A DNA stretch of 36,381 nt from Kluyvera ascorbata_C. Lineage in GTDB: Bacteria; Pseudomonadota; Gammaproteobacteria; Enterobacterales; Enterobacteriaceae. The stretch lies in contig NZ_JBIQOI010000016.1 of NCBI RefSeq assembly GCF_044197065.1, forward strand, positions 1 to 36,381. The letters run 5' to 3'. A model generated the notes under the pieces. That model ran no database searches and was not told the origin of the DNA. It worked only from the letters and a program-made list of their open reading frames with translations. A program made the position numbers and the translations under genes. Each line of letters begins with the position of its first letter. The first letter of the stretch is position 1. Below, piece by piece: positions 15,569-22,772 of this stretch.

Positions 15569-16339
15569 ATGTTACGTATTGCGGACAAAACGTTTGATTC
15601 ACATCTGTTCACCGGCACCGGCAAATTTGCTTCGTCTTCGCTGATGGTCGAGGCCATTCGTGCCTCCGGTAGCCAACTGGTGACGCTGGCGATGAAGCGG
15701 GTCGATTTACGTCAGCACAACGACGCCATTCTGGCCCCGCTGGTTGACGCGGGCGTAACGCTGCTGCCCAACACCTCGGGAGCCAAAACGGCCGAAGAAG
15801 CCATCTTCGCCGCCCAACTGGCGCGTGAGGCGCTGGGGACAAACTGGCTGAAGCTCGAAATTCACCCCGATGCCCGCTGGCTGCTGCCGGACCCGATTGA
15901 AACGCTGAAAGCCGCCGACGCGCTGGTGAAGCAGGGCTTTGTGGTGCTGCCGTACTGCGGCGCGGACCCGGTGCTGTGCAAGCGGCTGGAAGAAGTGGGC
16001 TGTGCGGCGGTGATGCCACTCGGTGCGCCTATCGGCTCTAATCAGGGGTTGGAAACCAAAGCCATGCTGGAGATTATCATCCAGCAGGCCACCGTGCCGG
16101 TGGTGGTCGATGCCGGGATCGGCGTCCCTAGCCATGCGGCGCAGGCGCTGGAGATGGGTGCCGACGCGGTGCTGGTCAACACGGCCATTGCCGTGGCGGA
16201 CGATCCGGTGACCATGGCTACCGCCTTCCGCCTGGCGGTTGAAGCCGGGTTGCTGGCACGTCAGGCGGTGCCGGGAAACCGTAGCACGCAGGCGAGCGCC
16301 ACCAGCCCATTAACCGGCTTTCTGGAGGCGCTGGCATGA
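15569..16339 (+). CDS. thiG: thiazole synthase
   Basis: ThiG builds the thiazole phosphate ring from deoxyxylulose phosphate, dehydroglycine (from ThiH) and ThiS thiocarboxylate. The product has 256 residues as in E. coli and is a TIM barrel. The Schiff-base lysine lies in NWLKLEIHPD, and the phosphate-binding and C-terminal segments VVDAGIGVPSHAAQALEMGAD and VNTAIAVADDP are intact. I chose the ATG at 15569 (MLRIADKTFD), which has AGGGGG at 15558-15563 upstream. The frame stays open to a TTG at 15554 inside thiS, which is an unlikely start. Confidence 0.98.
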   Translation: MLRIADKTFDSHLFTGTGKFASSSLMVEAIRASGSQLVTLAMKRVDLRQHNDAILAPLVDAGVTLLPNTSGAKTAEEAIFAAQLAREALGTNWLKLEIHPDARWLLPDPIETLKAADALVKQGFVVLPYCGADPVLCKRLEEVGCAAVMPLGAPIGSNQGLETKAMLEIIIQQATVPVVVDAGIGVPSHAAQALEMGADAVLVNTAIAVADDPVTMATAFRLAVEAGLLARQAVPGNRSTQASATSPLTGFLEALA

Positions 16340-17466
16340 AAACGTTCAGCGACCGCTGGCGACAGCTGGAATGGGACGACATCCGTTTACGTATCAACGG
16401 CAAAACGGCCGCCGACGTGGAACGGGCGCTCGGCGCTTCACAGCTTAGCCGCGACGATTTGATGGCCCTGCTCTCCCCCGCTGCCGCCGACTATCTGGAA
16501 CCCATGGCGCAGCGGGCGCAAAAGCTCACCCGCCAACGCTTTGGCAATACCGTCAGCTTCTACGTGCCGCTTTATCTCTCGAACCTCTGCGCCAACGATT
16601 GTACCTACTGCGGCTTCTCCATGAGCAACCGCATTAAGCGCAAGACGCTGGATGAAGCGGAGATTGCCCGCGAGTGCGCGGCGATACGCGAGATGGGCTT
16701 TGAGCATCTGCTGCTGGTCACCGGCGAACATCAGGGGAAGGTCGGCATGGATTACTTCCGCCGACATCTACCGGATATTCGCCAGCAGTTTGCCTCGCTG
16801 CACATGGAAGTGCAGCCGCTGGCAACCGAGGAATATGCCGAGCTGAAAACGCTGGGGCTGGATGGAGTGATGGTCTATCAGGAGACCTACCATGAAGCGA
16901 TGTACGCGCAGCACCATCTGAAAGGCAAAAAGCAGGACTTCTTCTGGCGGCTCGATACACCGGACCGTCTGGGACAAGCGGGGATCGATAAAATCGGCCT
17001 CGGCGCGCTGATTGGCCTTTCCGATAGCTGGCGGGTGGACTGCTTTATGGTTGCCGAGCACCTGATGTGGCTGCAGCAGCGTTACTGGCAAAGCCGATAC
17101 TCCATCTCTTTCCCACGACTGCGTCCGTGCGCGGGCGGCATTGAGCCCGCGTCGCTGATGGATGAGCGTCAGTTGGTGCAGACGATTTGCGCATTCCGTC
17201 TGTTCTCGCCGGAGACCGAACTGTCACTTTCCACCCGCGAATCACCGTGGTTCCGCGATCGGGTTATTCCACTGGCTATCAATAACGTCAGCGCATTCTC
17301 GAAAACCCAACCCGGCGGCTACGCCGACAATCGCCCGGAGCTGGAGCAGTTCTCGCCGCACGATGCCAGAACGCCTGCCGAAGTGGCCAGTGCGCTAACC
17401 GTTCGTGGCCTACAGCCGGTATGGAAAGATTGGGATAGCTGGCTGGGACGCAGAGCAACCCGCTAA
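16336..17466 (+). CDS. thiH: 2-iminoacetate synthase (tyrosine lyase)
   Basis: ThiH is a radical-SAM enzyme that cleaves tyrosine to dehydroglycine (2-iminoacetate) and p-cresol, supplying the glycine part of the thiazole. The 376-residue product contains the radical-SAM motif CX3CX2C at Cys85, Cys89 and Cys92 (LCANDCTYCGFS), followed by a SAM-binding LLVTGEH segment. This anaerobic-style route fits an enterobacterium, where glycine oxidase ThiO is not used. The ATG overlaps the thiG stop by four bases. It is the last gene of the operon and is followed by a strong terminator. Confidence 0.98.
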   Translation: MKTFSDRWRQLEWDDIRLRINGKTAADVERALGASQLSRDDLMALLSPAAADYLEPMAQRAQKLTRQRFGNTVSFYVPLYLSNLCANDCTYCGFSMSNRIKRKTLDEAEIARECAAIREMGFEHLLLVTGEHQGKVGMDYFRRHLPDIRQQFASLHMEVQPLATEEYAELKTLGLDGVMVYQETYHEAMYAQHHLKGKKQDFFWRLDTPDRLGQAGIDKIGLGALIGLSDSWRVDCFMVAEHLMWLQQRYWQSRYSISFPRLRPCAGGIEPASLMDERQLVQTICAFRLFSPETELSLSTRESPWFRDRVIPLAINNVSAFSKTQPGGYADNRPELEQFSPHDARTPAEVASALTVRGLQPVWKDWDSWLGRRATR

Positions 17467-17485
17467 ACGTCAACTATACTTCTTC

Positions 17486-17517
17486 AGGGCAGCCTGCTTT
17501 TTTTTGCTGCCCTTTTT
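17486..17517 (+). terminator. intrinsic terminator of the thiCEFSGH operon
   Basis: AGGGCAGC (17486-17493) pairs perfectly with GCTGCCCT (17506-17513) and is followed by a run of T, about 20 bases after the thiH stop. The loop holds a T-rich stretch. This marks the end of the conserved thiamin block and the start of the accessory region. Confidence 0.92.
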
Positions 17518-17704
17518 CAGATTTTAACGAAATATTGTTTCAATAAAACCTGCTTGTTATAGCGATTAAATCTATATATTTAGAACAAATATTCATCTTT
17601 ACGCCAATAAAGTATAATTATTGAGTCATAAATATGTGTATTAAATTGCAGTACCAACTCATTCTGGTTCTGGTCTTCTGCAATCTCTCCCAGGAATGGA
17701 AACC
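17518..17704 (+). promoter_or_regulatory. AT-rich leader of the diguanylate cyclase gene
   Basis: This non-coding stretch is markedly AT-rich compared with its neighbours. It contains a perfect TATAAT at 17613-17618, but no good -35 at 16-18 bases (TATTCA at 17590-17595 is weak). An imperfect palindrome CTATATATTTAG lies near 17572-17583. Such a composition suits H-NS silencing or an alternative sigma factor, but neither is shown. AGGA at 17692-17695 is the likely ribosome site. Confidence 0.4.
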
Positions 17705-19252
17705 ATGATGAGTTCTCACAGCAGACGGCTGTCATTTACGACCCCCATTTTTATCAGTTTTGCTGGCATTATTCTGTGTTTTATCACTATCGCCACACTG
17801 GTGACGATTATCCAGCGCAACGATATTATTCGCGATTATCATAGTATTAATCGCAATTTCACCCATAACATCGCAGTCAATTACTCCGAATCCGTGCTTC
17901 ATGAAAATGACTACATACTGGGACGCGCGACGACCTATTTAGCTCGCAACGACGAGCTAAACCGGATTGTGAACCTCAATCCAGAGCAAGGGTTGCAGAC
18001 GATGATGCAGTTGCTGTCCATGATGCCGACGGTCTCTTCACTCTCTATTGCCGATACCGAAGGTCACTACCTGCGTGCGCCTCAGGTGGTGAAACGTCAG
18101 AATAGCCCAGAATTTGATGCGACAACTCGTCCCTGGTTCGTTCACCAGGGGGATGCGGGGTTATTCAGCCGTTATACCCCGCCCTATATCGACTTTTTCA
18201 CCCAACAACAGACCGTAACGCTGGCGAAACCCGTTATTTCAACCGACGGCAAGCTGAAAGGTACGCTGGCATTCCACTTTGATTTAGCCGCAATGAGCCA
18301 CACGCTGCGTCAGATGAGGCCGCCAGTACAGGGGCAATTCTTCGTGGTAAACCGCCAGGGCCTGGCGCTGCTCCATTCCGATAGCGGCAAGCTTTTCCAG
18401 AAAGTCGTTTCGCCGCAGTTGCTCACCAACATGACCGCCGGCGAAGGCGAGGTGTTCGATAAAGAGACCCGCACCTGGTATTACTACTACTCATTTACCA
18501 ACCCTGACTGGTTTGTGATTTATAAAGTCTCGGCACATACGCTCAGCGTACTGGCGCAGCATGAGAGCATCATCATCTCCTGGGGCTTCGCGCTGGCCGG
18601 GCTTATCATCATCACCTTCGGCCTGTATCTGCGGCATGCTTCACGCGGCATCCTGATGAATATCATCAACGCTATCAAAACCGGCGACACACAACGCGCG
18701 CCAGGCCTTGAAGTGATGCTGCACAAGGCCATCGAAACCAATAAAGAACGCGAGCGGGCCTATGTGCGTCAAGCCACCGTCGACTCACTGACCGGCTGTA
18801 AGAATCGCTGGGCGTTTGATACCGATATTACCGCCTTGATGAATGACCGACAGTCGTTTGCGCTGGCGCTGGTCGATATCGATAACTTCAAATCCATTAA
18901 TGATACCTGGGGCCATCTCAGCGGCGATATCGTGCTGCGTAACGTGGCGCGCGAAGGTATCACCATTCTGCAGGCACACGGGCTGTCGCTCTACCGTTAC
19001 GGTGGTGAGGAGTTCGCGGTTATCTTCACCGCTGAACATATCGCCGAGGCTTCTGCGCTGCTTGAGCTGTGGCGGATGAACGTCGCCAATAGAAACTGGC
19101 GTGAAGAAGGACTCCATGTGACCTTCAGCGCCGGGCTCGGCGAATGGCATATGGAGACGCTGGATCATCTGGTCTCAAGCGTCGACGAGGCGCTTTATAA
19201 AGCCAAACGTCAGGGGAAAAACCGCATCCTGCGTACGACCCACGACGCGTAA
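17705..19252 (+). CDS. membrane diguanylate cyclase with periplasmic dCache-like sensor
   Basis: This predicted inner-membrane GGDEF protein makes cyclic di-GMP from two GTP. The start at 17705 gives 515 residues; the frame extends to 17696, but that ATG abuts the AGGA ribosome site. Transmembrane segments at about 13-37 and 289-309 flank a periplasmic domain of about 250 residues with dCache-like features (TTRPWFVHQ and SRYTPPYID). The cytoplasmic GGDEF domain begins DSLTGCKNR near 360. It has metal-site DIDNFKSINDTWGHLSGD and an intact GGEEF active loop at 433-437, so activity is expected. The RxxD inhibitory I-site is absent: the equivalent residues read AHGL. I cannot assign it to a named E. 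coli Dgc protein. It is alone between the thi terminator and the PTS genes. Confidence 0.9.
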   Translation: MMSSHSRRLSFTTPIFISFAGIILCFITIATLVTIIQRNDIIRDYHSINRNFTHNIAVNYSESVLHENDYILGRATTYLARNDELNRIVNLNPEQGLQTMMQLLSMMPTVSSLSIADTEGHYLRAPQVVKRQNSPEFDATTRPWFVHQGDAGLFSRYTPPYIDFFTQQQTVTLAKPVISTDGKLKGTLAFHFDLAAMSHTLRQMRPPVQGQFFVVNRQGLALLHSDSGKLFQKVVSPQLLTNMTAGEGEVFDKETRTWYYYYSFTNPDWFVIYKVSAHTLSVLAQHESIIISWGFALAGLIIITFGLYLRHASRGILMNIINAIKTGDTQRAPGLEVMLHKAIETNKERERAYVRQATVDSLTGCKNRWAFDTDITALMNDRQSFALALVDIDNFKSINDTWGHLSGDIVLRNVAREGITILQAHGLSLYRYGGEEFAVIFTAEHIAEASALLELWRMNVANRNWREEGLHVTFSAGLGEWHMETLDHLVSSVDEALYKAKRQGKNRILRTTHDA

Positions 19253-19269
19253 CCCGGACGAGGCGCGAC

Positions 19270-19297
19270 GGCACCGACGCCTGGGCGGTTCGGTGCC
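19270..19297 (+). terminator. hairpin after the diguanylate cyclase gene (weak terminator candidate)
   Basis: GGCACCG (19270-19276) and CGGTGCC (19291-19297) pair perfectly around a 14-base loop, 18 bases after the stop codon. No T-run follows, so it could be a mRNA-stabilising hairpin instead of an intrinsic terminator. Confidence 0.4.
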
Positions 19298-19352
19298 TTG
19301 GCACCCTAAACGCCAAAAAATGTAACCGGTTTCAGTTTTTTGAGACGATCTT

Positions 19353-19368
19353 TGTGATGGCTTACACA
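19353..19368 (+). promoter_or_regulatory. candidate CRP site before the PTS genes
   Basis: TGTGA-N6-ACACA matches the CRP consensus TGTGA-N6-TCACA at nine of ten conserved positions. It lies about 83 bases before the IIB start. TTGTTG at 19386-19391 and TAAACA at 19409-19414 are a possible promoter with 17-base spacing, which would put CRP near -60. Catabolite control is usual for sugar PTS genes, so the call is plausible but inferred. Confidence 0.55.
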
Positions 19369-19443
19369 CAATCGTCGTAAAGCGGTTGTTGATCGTTTCA
19401 GCTCGCGATAAACATGATTCATCACGGGTCATGAGGGAGCATT

Positions 19444-19749
19444 ATGAAGAATATCGTTTTATGCTGCGCTGCAGGTATGTCCACCAGCATGCTGGTTCAA
19501 CGCATGAAGGATGCTGCACAGAAAAAAGGAATTGAAGTCTCAATTAAAGCCGTACCGGTGGCCGAATTTAAAGCGAACATCAACGACGCGGACATCGTGC
19601 TGTTGGGTCCGCAGGTGAAGTATGAACAAGCTAAGCTTCAGGCGCTGGCTGACCCACTGGGTAAAAAGGTCGCGGTCATCGACATGATGGACTACGGCAT
19701 GATGAAAGGCGATGTCGTGCTTGAGAAAGCCCTTAAGTTAATGGAGTGA
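19444..19749 (+). CDS. PTS lactose/cellobiose-family IIB component
   Basis: This 101-residue cytoplasmic phosphocarrier belongs to the PTS lactose/N,N'-diacetylchitobiose/cellobiose IIB family. The P-loop CAAGMSTSMLV carries the phosphorylated cysteine, Cys8, right after Cys7. IVLLGPQVKYE is the conserved second strand segment. It is similar in layout to ChbB of E. coli, whose motif reads CSAGMSTSLLV. GAGGGAGCATT precedes the ATG. It should take phosphate from the IIA encoded eight bases downstream and pass it to a sugar on a IIC permease. No IIC, glycosidase or regulator gene is adjacent, so the sugar is unknown. Confidence 0.92.
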   Translation: MKNIVLCCAAGMSTSMLVQRMKDAAQKKGIEVSIKAVPVAEFKANINDADIVLLGPQVKYEQAKLQALADPLGKKVAVIDMMDYGMMKGDVVLEKALKLME

Positions 19750-19756
19750 GAAAGAC

Positions 19757-20074
19757 GTGGAAGATTTAGAATCAATCATCATGGAACTGCTGGTGAACGC
19801 CGGTGCCGCACGTAGTTCCGCCTTAACTGCGCTGCAGTTGGCTCGCAAAGGTGACTTTGAGGGCGCGGAAAAAGCGATGGAAGAGTCTCGCGAGTTCGTT
19901 AAACTGGCCCATGGTATCCAGACCCAGCTTATCGGCATCGATGAAGGTACGGGTAAACTGCCGGTTAACCTGATCACCGTTCACTCCCAGGACCACCTGA
20001 TGAACGCGATGGTAATTCAGGATCTGGCGACCGACATGATTGAACTGTATCGTCGTATTCCACTGGTTAGCTAA
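19757..20074 (+). CDS. PTS lactose/cellobiose-family IIA component
   Basis: This 105-residue trimeric, helical phosphocarrier is of the IIA-Lac/ChbA family. The phosphorylated histidine is His76 in the signature TVHSQDHLMNAM, which is followed by the conserved Asp79 and His80. The N-terminal helix region (ESIIMELLVNAGAARSSALTALQLARKGDFEGAE) matches the family. It starts with GTG seven bases after the IIB stop, with a weak purine-rich ribosome site (GGAGTGAGAAAG), and is surely co-transcribed. It takes phosphate from HPr. A REP pair follows directly and the next gene is convergent. Confidence 0.92.
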   Translation: MEDLESIIMELLVNAGAARSSALTALQLARKGDFEGAEKAMEESREFVKLAHGIQTQLIGIDEGTGKLPVNLITVHSQDHLMNAMVIQDLATDMIELYRRIPLVS

Positions 20075-20088
20075 CCAGCCGCAAGAAG

Positions 20089-20170
20089 GTAGGCCGGATA
20101 AGGCGTTTACGCCACCATCCGGCAATTTTCGCGGGTTCTGCCGGATGGCGCTTCGCTTATCCGGCCTACA
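20089..20170. repeat. pair of inverted REP elements (BIME)
   Basis: Two REP units face each other: GTAGGCCGGATAAGGCG... ATCCGGCA at 20089-20124 and TGCCGGATGGCG... TATCCGGCCTAC at 20139-20168. Each has the typical imperfect REP stem, and together they form a long hairpin. They lie between the convergent ends of the PTS IIA gene and the ABC permease gene, where REPs commonly protect 3' ends or block read-through. Confidence 0.92.
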
Positions 20171-20193
20171 GCGTGTCCGTATAATTCTGGACT

Positions 20194-21171
20194 TTACCCT
20201 TTCTTCTGCCGGTGGCTTCGGTAGGTATCGAGTACAACGGCAACCACAATCACTGCGCCGGTGATAACGCGCTTGGTTGGCTCGCTGGCTCCTATCTGCG
20301 CCAGACCTGCCGCCAGCACGGAGATAATCAGCGCACCGAGGAAGGTGCAAACCACCGACCCTCGCCCGCCCATCAGACTGGTGCCGCCGATCACCACGGC
20401 CGCAATCACCTGTAGCTCCATCCCAACGCCACCGTTAGGGTCCGCCGCTTCCAGCCTCGCGATCTGGAAAAGTGACGCCAGCCCAGACAATGCCCCCATC
20501 AGGGCAAACACGATCACTTTGTAAGGCGCGGGGTTGATACCCGATAGCCGCACCGCCTCCTCGTTGGTGCCGATACCAATCAGGTGACGGCCAAAAATCG
20601 TCCGGGTAAGCACCCCCTGCCCTACCAGAATCACCAGTACGGCAATCACAAAGGACGGCGAGATACCAAACGCAATCGGGTCGGCGAGGAAATCAAAGCT
20701 GGAGCCAATATAGGCTGTGCGAGAATCGGTCAGTTGATAGGCACTACCACGCGCCATCTCCAGCATACCGAGCGAGACAATAAACGTCGGGATGCGCCAG
20801 ATAACGGAAATCAGCCCCGTCAGCGCACCAACAACCGTCGCCACCACAATCCCAGCCAGCGCCGCCAGCCAGGGCGACCAGTGCAGGTTAAGGTAGGTGA
20901 CGCTCACTACCGCCGCCGAAAGCGCCAGTACAGAACCTACCGACAGATCGATACCGGCAATAATCAGCACGAATGTCATGCCCACCGACATCACCATCAG
21001 GTCGGGGATTTGGTTGGCGATGGTGCTAAACGTGTTGAGGCTCAGGAAGTGATCGCTCAAAAAGGAGAACAGGATAATCATCGCCAGCAGCGCGCCGATT
21101 AATCCCAGATAACGGCTCAGCCCCCGCCATGTTGCGGCGCGACGGTTAATAGACAGCGTTGAATTACTCAT
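20194..21171 (-). CDS. ribose-type sugar ABC transporter permease
   Basis: This inner-membrane permease of the RbsC/BPD_transp_2 family has 325 residues and eight or more hydrophobic segments. Conserved segments are IAGIDLSVGSVLALSAAVV (about 68-87), RIPTFIVSLGMLEMARG, GTNEEAVRLSGI (coupling helix region that meets the ATPase) and GGTSLMGGRGSV. I chose the ATG at 21171 (MSNSTLSINRR), which overlaps the ATPase stop by eight bases. The frame extends to 21288, but that part would lie inside the ATPase gene and lacks family similarity. Third gene of a binding protein-ATPase-permease operon. It ends about 25 bases from the REP pair. Confidence 0.93.
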   Translation of the reverse strand: MSNSTLSINRRAATWRGLSRYLGLIGALLAMIILFSFLSDHFLSLNTFSTIANQIPDLMVMSVGMTFVLIIAGIDLSVGSVLALSAAVVSVTYLNLHWSPWLAALAGIVVATVVGALTGLISVIWRIPTFIVSLGMLEMARGSAYQLTDSRTAYIGSSFDFLADPIAFGISPSFVIAVLVILVGQGVLTRTIFGRHLIGIGTNEEAVRLSGINPAPYKVIVFALMGALSGLASLFQIARLEAADPNGGVGMELQVIAAVVIGGTSLMGGRGSVVCTFLGALIISVLAAGLAQIGASEPTKRVITGAVIVVAVVLDTYRSHRQKKG

Positions 21172-22693
21172 CCTGCAAACTCCCTGTGGCGTGCTGATAG
21201 CCAGAAAAAGCGGCGGCCAGAATCGCATCCTGGGTCCAGTCGTCGCGGGTAAAGGTCTCCACCAACTTGCCAGCGGAGAGCACGGCAATACGATCGCAAA
21301 TCAGCATGAGCTCGCGCAGGTCGCTGGAGACAACTATCAGTCCCTTCCCGCTTTGCGTCAGCTCATTGAGCAGCAGATAAATATCGCGCTTGGCCCCAAC
21401 GTCAATACCACGGGTCGGTTCATCAAAGAGGATGACGTCGCAGTTACGCTCCAACCATCGGGCAATCAGTACCTTTTGCTGGTTGCCGCCTGACAGACTG
21501 TCGACCGCAAGCTCCGTTCCCGACGTGCGAATCCCCAGCCGGGTGATGTATTTCTGCGCCAGCTGTCGCTCTTTGTCCGAATGGAGCCACGACAGGCTGC
21601 TGACTTTGTCGCTGTTTCCCAGCGCCGTATTCGCCGACACCGAATGCGGTAACAGCAGACCTTCTCCTTTGCGGTCTTCCGTCACCAGCGCAATACGGTG
21701 AGCAATCGCTTCCGAAGGCGAACGAATCGTCACCGGTTTGAGCGGGTCGCCAACCTTCAACTGCCCGCTATCAATAGGGTCAGCGCCAAAAATAGCCCGC
21801 ATCAGCTCGGTACGCCCTGCGCCAACCAGACCGCTCACGCCCAGTACTTCGCCACGATGCAGCGTCAGTGAGATATCCTGTAGCACCTTCCCGCGCGTGA
21901 AATGCTCCACCTGCAGGATCGGGTTGCCCTGTCTGCGGGCGCTAACGTCCAGCGTGCTCTCGAGGTCGCGCCCCACCATCAGAGAAACTAACTGATCGCT
22001 GTTATAACGCTTTATATCGTCAGTACAGACCACGTTGCCGTCGCGCAGCACCATGATGTCATCGGCGATTTGTGCCAGTTCATCAAGGCGGTGAGAGATA
22101 TAGATAAGGGAGACGCCGCGCTGCTTAAAGCGCGTAATCTGCTCGAACAGCAACTCAACTTCGCGGCTGGTGAGCATGGCCGTAGGTTCATCGAGGATAA
22201 GAATACGGCTATCGCCAATCAGGTTACGGGCGATTTCAATCATCTGCTGGTGCCCCATTCCCAGTTCACCCACCAGCATATCCGGGTCAAGTGCCTGTAG
22301 GCCGACCATCGCCATCACCGGCGTGGACATCTCCCGTAGGCGCTTGCGGTTGATCCACCCACCCCAATGAGGCAGTTGGTCGAGAAAGAGGTTTTCCGCG
22401 ATAGTAAGCGTCGGCAGTAAGTTGAGTTCCTGCATCACCATGCGGACGCCGAGCTTTTCCGCTTCCTTACGACTGGCGGGGGCATAGGGCTGCCCAAGGT
22501 AGGTCATGGTTCCCGTGGTGGGTGAAATCAACCCGCCGATAATTTTCGACAATGTGCTTTTCCCGGCACCGTTCTCTCCGGTCAGTGCCAGCACCTTGCC
22601 GCTATATAAACTGAGATTAATATTGGTCAGCACCGGTTCGTTGTAGGTTTTACCCACGCCGGACATTGACAGAATTTCTTGATATTCAGCCAT
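21164..22693 (-). CDS. ribose-type sugar ABC transporter ATP-binding protein (double ATPase)
   Basis: This is an RbsA/MglA-type ATPase with two fused nucleotide-binding domains, 509 residues. Domain 1 has Walker A GENGAGKST at 39-47, a diverged signature LGMGHQQ and Walker B ILILDEPTA. Domain 2 has a degenerate Walker A GLVGAGRTE, signature LSGGNQQ and Walker B VILFDEPTRGIDVG. This asymmetry is normal for carbohydrate uptake (CUT2) ATPases. I chose the ATG at 22693 (MAEYQE); a GTG at 22702 is possible, and neither has a strong ribosome site. A hairpin with a U-run separates it from the binding-protein gene upstream, which should keep its level lower than that of the binding protein. Confidence 0.93.
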   Translation of the reverse strand: MAEYQEILSMSGVGKTYNEPVLTNINLSLYSGKVLALTGENGAGKSTLSKIIGGLISPTTGTMTYLGQPYAPASRKEAEKLGVRMVMQELNLLPTLTIAENLFLDQLPHWGGWINRKRLREMSTPVMAMVGLQALDPDMLVGELGMGHQQMIEIARNLIGDSRILILDEPTAMLTSREVELLFEQITRFKQRGVSLIYISHRLDELAQIADDIMVLRDGNVVCTDDIKRYNSDQLVSLMVGRDLESTLDVSARRQGNPILQVEHFTRGKVLQDISLTLHRGEVLGVSGLVGAGRTELMRAIFGADPIDSGQLKVGDPLKPVTIRSPSEAIAHRIALVTEDRKGEGLLLPHSVSANTALGNSDKVSSLSWLHSDKERQLAQKYITRLGIRTSGTELAVDSLSGGNQQKVLIARWLERNCDVILFDEPTRGIDVGAKRDIYLLLNELTQSGKGLIVVSSDLRELMLICDRIAVLSAGKLVETFTRDDWTQDAILAAAFSGYQHATGSLQDE

Positions 22694-22727
22694 TTCGCGC
22701 ACGCAACCCGATCTATCGGATCCCTAT

Positions 22728-22757
22728 AAAAACCGGGGCCGTTAACCTGCACCCCGG
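22728..22757 (-). terminator. attenuator/terminator hairpin between binding protein and ATPase genes
   Basis: On the minus strand CCGGGG (22757-22752) pairs with CCCCGG (22738-22733) around a 13-base loop and is followed by TTTTT (22732-22728). It lies 16 bases after the binding-protein stop. In CUT2 operons such hairpins let most transcripts stop after the abundant binding protein, and that is the likely role. Confidence 0.75.
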
Positions 22758-22772
22758 GGAATAAGCACCGGG

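Noticed and set aside
21172..21288. Upstream extension of the ABC permease by 39 residues
   Set aside because: It lies within the ATPase gene in another frame, shows no family similarity, and the ATG at 21171 fits the coupled overlap.
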